Positions 43,601 through 56,800 of a stretch of 64,000 nucleotides of DNA are shown one piece after another. Position 1 is the stretch's first letter. Every line of letters begins with the position of its first letter. Under the pieces are notes generated by a model that searched no databases, was not told the origin of the DNA, and saw only the letters and a list, made by a program, of their open reading frames with translations. Position numbers and translations under genes: made by a program. Origin of the DNA: Orientallactaga sibirica (taxonomy: Eukaryota > Chordata > Mammalia > Rodentia > Dipodidae); the NCBI GenBank assembly GCA_036365145.1, contig JAEOAD010000025.1, forward strand, positions 29,087,001-29,151,000, written 5' to 3'.

Positions 43601-46124
43601 ATAATAAAAAAATAAATTAAAACAAAGAATTTGGTGTAACCTAGTTTTCTCCCAACATTCTGGAAAAAGGCAGTATGCATTCTCTGTGTGGAACTAGTGA
43701 AATATAGAGAGGAGAGAAATCTTGTGAGAGGTGAGGTAGGAAGAGAGTCCATGAGATCCTAATATCCCAGGGTCAGGTCACTTAAAAACCTGTCTTTCTT
43801 GGCCCAAGTGTTTTGCTTGTTTTTTCCTCTGTCTCTGGTTCAGAGAGTATAGTGAAATCCTAATACGATCTTATGACTGTCTTACCGCATTTCTCTCTAG
43901 GAAAATATTCCAGATGTCTTTCCCCAAGCTTCGGCAATCCCTGGGATTTGTTTGCTGATAAACTTCTGCGCACAAGTAAAAAAGCTAGGAGGACAGACAA
44001 ACAAGGTTAGAGCAGTGATCTATCCAGGGGAGACATTTTAGTTGTCACAACTGCTGAGCAAGTGGGTCCTACCTAGTGGGTACAGTTCAGTGCTGTGGTT
44101 AAATGGTGATATCTAAAATGCATAAGACAGCTTCCCACAACACAGAGTTCTCCAGTCTAAACCAGTGCTCAGGCTGAGAAACCTATTCCCATTTCCTCCT
44201 GACGTGGACATCCTCAAGTGCGAGTCACTCCCCGCACCTGGTGTTTTACCTGTTTATGTATTGTTCTCCAAGATTCAGTCTGTTTCTCTCTGTGCTTTGC
44301 CCTGTCTTTCAGGAATGCTTCTAAGACAGCACTTGGGACTAACATAGGGGTTCGATATGTCCCTGATGAGCAAATGGGTGTTCATGCTAGTCTCTATTTG
44401 TGGCATCCCCAAAAAGACAAGACAGCAGTCCATGCCTTGGGCAAGAGGCTTGCTCTGAAGATGACAACATCGACCTTCTCTGCCATTCTTCATTTCCAGG
44501 CAGCTCAGCAGAAGGACAGAAACAGGCAGATGGCAGCTCTAAGTGCCATCCCAGGGCACCGTGACTCCATCTCCTCACAGTCTTTTCATCACTAAGACTT
44601 TAGAGCCTTGCCTTCTCCAGACTTCCCTGCAGCAACACTGTGCACCAACTCCTCAGCCAATCTGTATCCACCTTCATTCAAAAAATTCTTCAAAGACCTT
44701 TTCTCCAAGACGACTTCCTAAACTGAGCAAGAGTGAGACTCTCTGACCCCGTTTCTGGCTGTTCCACAGGCCACTGCGAAGATCCCTTCTGCTAGGCCTC
44801 ATCTTTTCTGCTTTGTCTTGAGCTGCCTGACTCCATGAGCTCCTGATCCATGGGGATCAGACATCTGGAGATCAGGTCCAGCACAGTCTCTGCCAAGCAC
44901 AAGCAGGTACTCACAAGACACACTTCTGACTTACCACTGGACCAGGGTCTGCCTGAGAGAAGATGTAACGAAGGAAAACTGCCAGGTGAGCTGGACGAGA
45001 CTTGAGCTTTTCAAGATCCTGGAAGATAATGTCGCTCTGCAAGAAATGGGAAGTCCAGAGACATAGCACGGCAAGCTCCGTCCCCACGCATGCACCTTTT
45101 CCAGACACCGTCAGCTACGCCTCCCTCAGCTAAGCTCATCTCACAAGTGGTACCAGTTAAGGATAGCTTGCATTTCATAAGGAGGATAGAAGGAGAGAAC
45201 CAGGAAACTGTTACCTCGTTGTTGAAGTGACCGGGATCATAATCCTCCTCTGGGCCAATAATCAGAGGCTTTGGGTTTTCATCTACACCCTGGAGAAGAG
45301 TCAAGACGTACTGATGAGAGGTTATGGGGGTGGGGGGAGGACAGGGATTCAGCCTCCTCGGCACAGCACTCAGAGAAAACCACGTCCACTATCAGAGCAC
45401 AGATACACGGTGTCCACCTGCAGGAAAGCAACTGCTTCTGGGTGGGGCACAGGCGACTCCGAGCAGCCTGGTCATGTGACACATGAAGATGGGAAGTAAG
45501 AGGAAATGCTTTCTTCCTGTTGCAGAAGATGAGGGAGCATCTGTAGCAAAGTGAGCGGACAGCACCGTGGACTGCTGAGCTAGGGCTCAGCTTTCTCCTT
45601 ACCTTGCCCTCCCTGGCATCCTCCCTCTGACCTGGGAGCTCCATAGCCACAGCACTGTGGGCAGCATGGTCTAGCAACTGTTATGAGCCTTTAGGAGCAG
45701 GTTGGTTTCTCCTGGACTTGGCAGATCTTCCTCAACAGTGCATGCTTGCTAAGACTCTAGCAAGAATCCAGACACATACGCCGCCTTGGGCATCTGGCTT
45801 ACATGGGACCTGGAGAATCGAACCTAGGTCCTTAGGCTTCACAGGTCTTAAGCACTAAGCCATCTCTCCAGCCCTACTTTTATTTTTTTGAAATATTTTA
45901 TTTGTGAGGGGAGAGATAGAGAGAGAGAGAGTGTATGTGTGTGTGTATAGGGGATGGGGAGAGAATGGGCATGCCAGGGCCTCTTGCTGCTACAAATGAC
46001 CTCCAGATGCATATGCTACTTGGTGTATCTGGCTTTACATGGGTACTGGGGAACTGAACCTGGCCTGGCAGGCACTGCAAGTAAGTACAATTAACCATTG
46101 AGCTACTTCCCCAGCCATTCTTAA

Positions 46125-46168
<44 letters not shown>

Positions 46169-49100
46169 TTACTGCTACAAACAAATGCCTGTTCAGCTTT
46201 ATGTGGGTAGCAGGGGAATTGAACCTGGGACAGCAGGCTTTGTAAATAAGCACCTTGAAATGCTGAACTGTCTCCCAGACCCTTGCTTTTAAAAAAATGT
46301 GTGTGTGTGTGTGTGTGTGTGCGTGTGCATGTGTGTGTATGTGCGTATGCATGGTGCATGCGTGCGTCTTGCTGCTACAAATGCCCATGTAGCTTTATGT
46401 GGGTGGCTAGGGAACTGATCTTGAGCCAGCAGGCTTGGAGAGCCATCTCCTCAGCCCCTATTTTTAGTTTGTCTTTTTCAAAAATCTCTACACTCACTTC
46501 CATAGTCGTTGGACTAGTTTATATTCTTTTTGGAAGTACGTAAGGCTCCCTTTGTCCACATTCTCTCCAGCATGGTACTTGTTTGCGAGATGACTGCCAT
46601 TCTGCTGGGTGAGATGGAGTCTCAGTGGAGTTCTGATTTACATTTCTCTAATGGCTAGTGAAGTTGAACACTTTTTCATGTTTGTTGGCCAGGATTCCAT
46701 CTTCTTGTTTTAAAATTATTTATTTGCAAGCAGAGATAGAAGAGAGACAGAGCGAATGGATGTGCCAGGGCCTCTAGCTGCTGCAAACGGACTCCAGATG
46801 CATGTGCCGCTCTGCATCTGGCTTTACGTGGGCACTGGGGAACTGAACTTGAGTAGTTAGGCTTGCAGGCAGGCACCTTACGGCGGAGTCATCTCTCCAG
46901 CCCCAGTACATCCTCATTTAAGAACTGTATGTCATTTTACTACTGTGTTGGTTTGAATCCGACTTCCCCACAAACTCCTATTTTGAATACTTGCTCCCCA
47001 GGTGGTGGCAGTTTGGGAGGTGGAGCCGTGTTGATGGGGGCAGCTTAGGGGTGTTATAGCCAGCTCCCCCTTGTTAGAGTCTGACTCTCTCCCGCTGCTG
47101 TGGTCCACCTGTGTGGCAAGGAGGTGATGTCCAGCCTCTGCTCTACCATCTTTTCCCTGCCATCATGAAACTTCCCCTTGAGACCATAAGAAAAATGAAT
47201 CCTTTTCTGCCATCAGCTGCCTCTGGGTGGTATTTTCTCCCAGTAATGTGGTGGTGGCTACAAGGCTAGCCCGTTTACTCAACTGTTTCATTCTTGTTTT
47301 TTTTTTTGTTGTTGTTGTTGTTTTTCGAGGTAGGGTCTCACTCTGGCCCAGGCTGACCTGGAATTCACTCTGTAGTCTCAGGGTGGCCTTGAACTCATGG
47401 TGATCCTCCTACCTCTGCCTCCCAAGTGCTAGGACTAAAGGCATGCGCCACCACGCCCGGCTCTTTGTTTGATTTTTTGAGATAGTAATCTTCTGTCAGA
47501 TGGACACGTTCTGTCCCATCCTGCAGGCTGTCTCCTTTCTTTAACTGTAAAGATGCTTTTTAATTTCAGGAAGTGCCCTTTGTCTATTGTTGCCCCTAGT
47601 TCAGTGATTACAGACAGTTCTATCAGTCACTGCCTACAGGGCTGGAGAGATGGCTCAGCAGTTAAAGGTACCTGATTGCAAAGTCTACTGGCCTGGAGTT
47701 CAATTCCCTACGCGCCCACCTAAAAACAGGACAGGAATTCCTCTGTAGCAGCAAGAGCGCCTACTTGGCATAGCTACTCCCCCTCTCCCCCAAAAACATC
47801 AAGCCCCTGCCAGAGCCCCCCTTGTCTACACGTGCACATCTAGCAGTCCCAGCACCGTATGTTGAAGGAGCCATCTTTTTTCCAACGTGTATTTTTGACA
47901 TTTACCAAAAATAAGGTGGCAGTAGATTTGTGCGGCTATATGTGGGTCTTCTACTCCATTAATCTGTGTCTATTTTGTGCCAGTATGATGCTGCTTTCAA
48001 CACTACAGACAGGCAGTGCCATCACTCCGCATGGTGATGCTGCCTGCACTACTTTTGCTCAGGATTGCTACCTAGGGCCTTTTACACTTTCATGTGAATC
48101 TTAAATCTTGGGGTTTTTTTTTCTTCTATTTCTGTGAAGGGCATTACAATTTTGATGGTGACTGCATCCACTCTGTACAGCACCCTTGCCAGAGTTGGCT
48201 CACTCTCCTCCTGCTGCTCTAGCCTGCTGTGGCAGAGCGGTTACCCATCCTCTGCTCTGCCACCCATGGAGTTTCCCCTTGAGATTATAAACCAAAATAA
48301 GTACTGTCCTTCCTCAGCTGCTTTTGGTTGGGTGCTTTGAGACTGATGCGTACCTACTGTGCCAAGGAGGCAAATGCAGTGAGAAGGCCACTGCAGCAGT
48401 GACACGAGTGGAACAGGGTTGCTGCTGCTAGAAGCTGCGCCTTACGGCATTTGGCCTTTTAGAACTGATTTGTGGAAGGATTTGAAATGTGACTAAGGGA
48501 TGTCCTCAGCAGAGTTTGATGGACCATGCTGGTGAGAGTTTGAAAGACCTACGTGCAGTGAGGGCTGTGGACTCCGCGGGTGGAAGAGCGTTGTCTGCTC
48601 TGGGTGAGAGAGGCTGGCTGTGCTCCTCTCGTGTCCTGAGAACTTGAGCAGGGCTGCGTTTAGAAGAAATGACTGGAGGGAGCCGATGGATATGTCATAG
48701 AGAGAACTGAAAGCTGGGCATTTACCTGGCAGGGGAGAGATCCTGATCAGGAAGAAATGAACGTTGGGCAGGAGCCGTCAGCCCCACTCTGCTGTAATTG
48801 TTTGAGAGACTACCAACATTGAGATTGGGCCAGCTGTGTTACATCGGGATAGCAGAAAGGATGCCAATTTTGAAAGGAGGGGGCTGAATGACAAGTTTTT
48901 CCTACTTGTCAAAGTCAGCTTCATACCGTCACTACCTGGATTATGAAATCTGGTAGTCCACCTGATACTATGGGAGTGTAACCAATGCAGGAAGGAAAAG
49001 GGCCACTGAATTTGCCACACAGTCTGTGTTTTGGAAATGACCACTGGGTGATGTGAAGCAGGTTGTTGGAGTCCCAATGGAGCCATGAGGCTGAGCTGTG

Positions 49101-49823
49101 GGTGGCTGTGGAGACTAGAATTCCTGAAATGCCAGGACTGTGAGAAAGCTGCCAAGGAGAGTGGCTGCCTCAGGATGGGATTGTCCCCAGGCTGTGAGCA
49201 CTCAAGCTGCGGGGGAACTGGAACCCCAGACTTTGTCACTGGTTACAGACGTTGGACTTGGAGCTAAAGGAGTTGATGTTTTCCCTGTGTGGTTTACCTT
49301 GGTGCAATCTTTCTTCGCAATGCCATCTTTTGCAGGGTGAATGTTTACTCTGTGCCATTTGTGTTTCTGGTTTTATAGATCACAGTTAAGAGACCTTGGA
49401 CTGTGGGAACGTTTGAATGGTGTTGGCGTTAATAAGAACTATGGGGACTTTTACATCATGGACGGTCATCTGTTTATAAGGGCCGGGGCAGGATGTGGTG
49501 GTTTGAATCAGACGTCCCCCATAAACCCGTGTGTTCTGTGTGCTTGGTCCCCAGCTGATGGCAATGTGGGAGATGGAGCCTTGCTGGAGGAGTGTGTTGT
49601 TGGGGACTGGCTTAGGGGTGTTATAGCCAGCTCTCCATTGCCAGAGTTGGCTCACTCTCCTGCTGCTGTTGTCCACCTGATGTTGGCATGAAGGTGATTT
49701 CCGGACTCTGCTCTGTGACCTCTCTCTCCCCTGACATCAGGGAGCTTCCCTTTGAGACTGTAAGCCAAAATAAATCCTTACCTCCATCAGCCTCTTTTGG
49801 TCAGGCAGCAGCATGAAGGTAAC

Positions 49824-49872
<49 letters not shown>

Positions 49873-50305
49873 CTCTCTCTCTCTCTTTTTCTCTCTCTCC
49901 CTCTCTGGTAGAATTCAGCAGTAAATCCACCTGGGCCTGGATTTTAGTTGGAAGAATTTTTTTTTTCAAGGCAGGGTCTTACTCTAGCCCAGAATGACTT
50001 GAAAGTCACTATGTAGCCCCAGGCCAGCCTCAAACTCATTGTGATCCTCCTACCTCTGCCTCCTGAGTGCTGGGATTAAAAGTGTGCGCCACCACGCCTG
50101 GAGGAAGAATTTTTTTTTAAATGATAGCATTAATCTTACTGCCTGTTCTTTTTTCCTTTCTTTTGTTTTTTTGAGGTAAGGTCTCACTCTAGTCCAGGCT
50201 GACCTGGAATTCACTATGTAGTCTCAGGATGGCCTCAAACTATGGTGATCCTCCAACCTCTGCCTTCTGAGTGCTGGGATTAAAGGTGTGTGCCACCATG
50301 CCTGG

Positions 50306-50339
<34 letters not shown>

Positions 50340-53300
50340 AGTCAGTCTCACCAGACTGACCTGGCACTTCATCTGTAGCCTAGGCTGGGCCTTGAACCCA
50401 AAGTGATCCTCATGGGATGAGCTACTGTGCCTGGCTTGCTTGTCATATTTGTCCAAATTACTTATTACATCTGGACTTAATTTTGGTTGGTCATATTCAC
50501 ATAGAAATTCATTCATTTTGGGCTGGAGAGATGGCTTAGTGGTTAAGGTGTTTGCCTACAAAGTCAAAGAATCCTGGTTCAATTCCCCAGGCCCCACGTA
50601 AGCCAGATGCACAAGGGGGTGCATGCATCTGGAGTTCGTTTGTAGTGCCTGGAGGCCCTGGAAAGCCCTTTCTCTCTCTCTGCCTCTTTCTCTCTCTCCC
50701 TCTCAAATAAATAAATAAAATATATTTTAAAAGAAATTCATTCATTTCTTTTAGATTTTCCAAATTCAGTAAAATGTCAGGGTGCTCTTTTTTTTCCTTT
50801 TGATTTTTTGAGGTAGGGTCCAGGCTGACCTGGAACTCACAGAAATCCTCTTACCTCCACCTCCCAAGTACTGGGATTAAAGGCATGCGCCACCACACCC
50901 AGCTGAAATGTTAGGGTTTTTTTTTTTTGGTTGTTGTTGTTTTGTTTTTCTGAGTAGGGTCTCACTCTAGCCCAGAATGACCTGGATCTCACTCTGTAGT
51001 CCTAGGCTAGCCTCGAACTCACAGCAATCCTCCTACCTCTGTCTTGAGTGCTGGGATTACAATACCCAAAGAGCTGTTAGCTTTTTAAGGTGTTAATGAT
51101 TTTTTGAATGTCATTGGTCTCTGTTATAATGTCTTCCCTTTCATCTCTAATTTAATTAATTTGAGTATTTTCTCTTTTGTTTTTATATTCAGAAAGACTT
51201 TATTAAATTAAGAGAAGGAAAGAGGAAGCCAGGGATGGTGGCGCACATCTTTAATCCCAGCACTTGGCAGACAGAGGTAGGAGGATTGCTGGGAGTTTGA
51301 GGCCAGCTTGGGACTATAGAGTGAGTTCCAGGTCAGCCAGGCCTAGAGTGAGACCCTGTCTCAAAAAAAACAAAACAAAACAAAACAATAAATAAATAAA
51401 TAATAAAAATAAAATAAAAGGAAGGAGGAGACAGTATGAAAAGCTCCTGCCCGTGAGAAGGCAGGAGGGTCGAGTTCCTGGGACGTCTCTTTTGCTTGGT
51501 CTGACTAAGGCTTCATCAGTCTTGGCTATTGTTTCAAAGAGCATTTCTTGTTTCATTAGTTCTTTGTAATTCTTTTTGTTTCCATGTCATTAATTTCAGC
51601 CCAGATATTACTTTTTTCTGTCTACTGATTTTGGGTTTGGCTTGTTCTTGTTTTTCCAAAGCTCTAATATGCTTTGTTCAATTATTTGAAATCTCTTGAT
51701 TTTTTTTAAATGTACGTATTTATAAACTTCCCTTTTAGAACTGCTTTCATTATATCTCATAAGTTTTGCTCTTTTGTATTTTTTCCTTGATTCTTTTTTT
51801 TGAATTTGTGTTATTTTTGAATTTTTAGATTTCCTTCTTGATTTCTTCAATGACCATAATCTCTTCATCATTCAACAGTATGTTGTTTAATCCCCATAAA
51901 TCTGTGTATGTTTTATAGTTTCTATGGTGTTGGTTTTTAGTGTTATTCCACTGTGGTTAGATAGAATACAGAAAGTTATTAAATGTTCCTGCTTGTTGAG
52001 ACTTGCTTTGTGTCCTATTAAGTGGCCCATTTTATTTATTTACTTATTTTTATTTTATTTTTATTTTTTGGTTTTTCGAGGTAGGGTCCCACTCTAGCCC
52101 AGGCTGACCTGGAATTCACTCTGTATTCTCAGGGTGGCCTTGAACTCACGGCGATCCTCCTACCTCTGCTTCCCTCCCGAGTGCTGGGATTAATTAAGTG
52201 GCCTATTTTAGAGAAAGTTCCCTGGGCTACTGGGACGGCTGTGTATTCTGTGTTGATGGGATGCTCTGTAGAGGTCTGTTAGGCCAATGTCGTCATTTAA
52301 CTTGGGTGTTTATTTTTGTTAGGGTGACTGACATGTTGAGACCTGGGCATTAAAGTCTCCATTATTATTGCTTTGGGGTTAACCTGTGACTTTACAGTCA
52401 GTGATATGTTCCTTCTTATTAATTACCTTTGTCATTAACTGAATTCTCCATTCCTCTATCTGGTCTTCAAGTTCTGATGTTATGCCCTCCAGAGGAAGGT
52501 CTTTAGGAAGACAAAGGAACTATACTAGATTTGCTCTTATCACATCCACAGAAATGTAATAATCTTCAGAGATGAGCAAATTCAAGGGAGCAGCAAAGGT
52601 GCTCTGCAGTCATCTTCTCCAGCACTGCAGTGCAGTTCCCCACGTTCACGGAGCAGGGCTGCGGCCCACACGCCAGCGCCAGCCTCAACTTGGTCTTGGA
52701 GTTGTACTGAGGGAGCAGGAGGAGGAGTCATCTCGAGAGTGGGAGTGGGCTGGGCATGGTGGTGCACGCCTTTGATCCCAGCACTTGGGAGGCAGGAGGA
52801 GCACTGTGCGTTTGAGGCCACCCTGAGAATACATTCCAGATCAGCCTGGGCTACAGAGAGACCCTACCTTGAAAAACAAAAAACCAGAAAACAGCAGCAA
52901 AAAGAGTGGCAGTAGCTCAACAGAGGAAGAAACCCTGCGCAGGGCTCAGGAGAACTGCTTGAGTTCTGACGCTGCTGAGAACTTGGATGTTCTCTAACCC
53001 TCTGCCTCAGCTTCCACATTTACTACACGAAGGTCACAACAGTTAGCACCTTTTTTTTTTTAAGTTCGGTTTTAACTGACAATTTTATACATGTATATAA
53101 TGTATTTGGAGCATATTCCAATCTAATTACTTTTTCTTGTCTCCCTCCTGCTCACTTTGAACACACTCAACTTGTCCCACTTCTACTTTAATGTCTTTTT
53201 ATTTGATGACTCACTTATTTTAATTAAGGTTGCCTGGGGTAGTTATTGACCAGAGCATTGGTAGTGCGACTTTTCCCGTAAAGCACCTAGGCCAGCCCTC

Positions 53301-53856
53301 GGTCCATTAGGCACTTTAATACACATTAGACACACCTCCTCCTCTTCTTGCTACTTCAAGTTCCAAGAATAAGCAAACTTTATTCACTGACTAAAACAAG
53401 AGTATCAAATGCATTCTTCTTTTGCATAGCAAGTCTTAATTAGAATTTTCTTTTCTTTTTTGTTTTCCAAAGTAGGGTGTCTTGCTCTCTAGCCCAGGCT
53501 GAGCTGGAATTCACTATGTAGTCTCAGGGTGGCCTTGAACTCACAGAGATCCACTCTCCTCTGCCTCCTGAGTGCTGGGATTAATGGCGTGCGCCACCAT
53601 GTCAGCTAGAATTTTCTTTTGATACTTGTGTAACTAGATAAAATGGGAGAAAGACAGGATTGCACTCTCTCTGCCTCAGTGTCACAATGTGTTGTGAGAA
53701 GTGTAGAAGCCTCTGTGTCCAGGTTAGTAAGATGACACAAGACCATCGTGTCCCAGTACTGTTTTTGGATGGAAGTATGTGGGAGTGGGACTGCATACGT
53801 GCATATGTGAGTCTGGAGGCCAACCTTGAGTGAGGTCATTCCTCAGGAACCCTCCA

Positions 53857-53889
<33 letters not shown>

Positions 53890-56800
53890 TTTATTTATCT
53901 ATTTATTTATTTGAGAGTGACAGACAGACAGAAGGAAAGAGACAGATAGAGAATGGGCACGCCAGGGCCTCCAGCCACTGCAAATGAACTCCAGATGCAT
54001 GTGCCCACTTGTGCATCTGGCTTACGTGGGTCCTGGGGAATAGAGCCTCGAACCAGGATCCTTAGGCTTCACAGGCAAGTGCTTAACTGCTAAGCCATCT
54101 CTCCAGGACCCCCCCACCCTTTTTTTTTTTTAAACAAAAATATTTATGTATATATGTATTTATTTGTGTGAGACAGAGAGAAAGAGAGAGAATGGACACA
54201 TCAGGGCCTCCAGCTGCTGCAAATGAAATCTAGACATATGTGCATCTGGCTTACGTGGGTCTTGGGGAATCGAACCTGGGTCCTTTGGCTTTGCAGACAA
54301 GTGCCTTAACTGCTAAGCCATCTCTCCAGTCCTCCTCCACCTTTTTTGAGACAGGGTCTCTCACTGGGCTGGAACTTGCCAAGTAGGCTAGCCTAGCTGG
54401 CCAGCGAGCCCGAGGCATCTGCTGGTCTCGGCCTCTCTCCACAGATGGATTAATGTGCGCAACGAGCCTGGTGGCCTGCTTGGTGGTTTCTGGGGATCGA
54501 GCTCAACTTCACACACTTTACCAGCTCACTACCTCTCCGCGCCTGGCCCACACTCACTAGTTCACCACCATGATGAAGTCCCTAATGTTACAGGCTCTCT
54601 CTTTTCTTGGTACCTTTCTTTCTTGCTTTCCTTTTCTTCTACCTTCCTTCCTCCCTTTTTTTGAGGTAGGGTCTCACTTTAGCCCAGGCTGACCTAGAAC
54701 TCACTCTGTAGTCCCAGGCTGGCCTTGAACACACAGTGATCCTCCTACCTCTGTGGCCTGAGTGCTGGGATTAGAGGCGTGTGCTACCATGCCCAGCCTT
54801 TCTTTTTTCTTTATTCTTTTGGAGACAGGGTCTTGTTGTGTAGTCTAGGTTGGCCTTTAACTCATGATCTTCTTATTTCTGCCACCTGAGTGCTGGGATT
54901 ACAGGCATGTGCTACCACGTCTGGGTTAGAGTTTGGATTTTGTCTGTCTCCCAAGGCTCATGTATTAATTTTTTTTTATGTATTCAATGCTTTGTTACCA
55001 GCCCGTGGTGCTTTCTGAAGGTGGTGGACTCTTTAAGAGGTTAAGAGGTGGGATCTACTAGAGGAAAGTGAGGTCACTGGTCACTGACCTCATCTCTTTA
55101 TTTATCAGCCACCATGATCTGAACTTGGGCTGTCAGGCTTTATAAGAAAGTACCTTTGGGCTGGAGAGATGGGAGGCGCCTGCCTCAGTCTCTGGTTTCT
55201 TTATCTCAGGTCCCACGTTTTTGCAAATTTATCAGCCACCATGATCTGCAACTTGGGCACCCATTCTGTCTCCTTCTCCCTCTCTGTCTGGTCTCTTCCA
55301 AAAATAAATAAAATAATTAAAAAAAAATTTAAAAAGAAAGTACCTTTAACCACTGAGCCATCCATTTCTCCAACTTCCCTGGTCCTAGTTCTATCCTTCT
55401 GAGTAGGCATTTTCAAATTAGATTTTCTAGACTCCTATCCCAGGCATACTAAGCATTGATTTATTTTCTAAATTAGGATTCCAAATAATAAGGTTTATGA
55501 TTATTTTAGTGTACAGAATGGGTTTTACTATGACATTTTTATAATGTGCATCATGACACCCTCCCCTCCCCCAGAAAGTTTTGTTTGAGGAACAAGTTCT
55601 GCTAAGGAAACATGAGGCCTCTGGCAAGACGCTGAACACACCTCCTTCCTACTGGACGCAGACAGTGACAGAAAGACCAGCATCCGCTCTTCAGCAGCCA
55701 CATCCACCCCACACAGAAATGGAGCTGACCCGACTTTCTTCTGTCTGTTATACTATGTTCATTCCTTCCTATTGGTTCTCAAAGTGACTATCTCAAATTG
55801 TGGGTAACCAGGCCGGGGCTCACTAATAATGGTAAAGCTGTATACTGGCAACAACCTGCCTCCAACCATAGTTCCAGAAAGGGCAAAGGTAACTGCAGGG
55901 CGGATCCACTGCTCACCTGGTCACTTGATGGGAGCACTGGTCCGTCTGAGCCTTGCCGTCTGTGGTGTTGGGCCAGCCTAGCCAGGATCACAGGGGAGGT
56001 TCCAGGACTCTCTAGTCCAAGATCTGACAGTCCTGAGTTCCGATTCACCAACGACTAGAAGAACACAGGACTGTGTGAGGAGAAATCTCATCCTTTCAAC
56101 TCTGGCTCAGCGCGCTTGGTGAGAACTATGCTGACACCACACACGTGATTACACACTGTCACCCTGACTCAGCACCACAGCCCTCCGAGGGAAAGGCTAT
56201 AATTTGATGCACTTTTCTCACAAAGAACCAGGCCTTGCAAGGCCAGTGACCCCACAGCATACTCCCTGGATTCAGCCCAGGAGTCTCAGCACACTGCAGT
56301 CCACACTCTACCACCAAGCACGTCACTTCCCACATAATGTGAACTCGGTGTGACCCTTAGGACTATCCATCCCCTACCCTAGGCTTTGTGACTTTCCCAC
56401 ATACTGGTCCTTTTACATATATACATCTTTATCTCGTTACTAGGTCAGAAGCAGTCAGAATGAAATTCCAACTGCTACCTAAAACTTGGGTTTTTCAAAC
56501 TTCTATTTTTTTTTCTGAGGTAGGGTCTCCTTCAAGCCCAGGCCGACCAGGGGCGCATTCTGTAGCCCAGGTTGTGGAACTCTCAGTGATCCTCCCACCT
56601 CCGCCTCCCAAATGTGAGGATTAAAGGCGTGTACCACTATGTCTGGAGGCTTTTAATACATTTTTAATGACTTGTTTCCATGTGTAATTAACTTGGCTAA
56701 GTAGACATGTTGGTGTTGTCACATACTTTATTCATTCCTACTTATATATTGCAAGTCATATGCAAACTGAGAGCATGTGGAAGAGATGACCTCTGAGACC

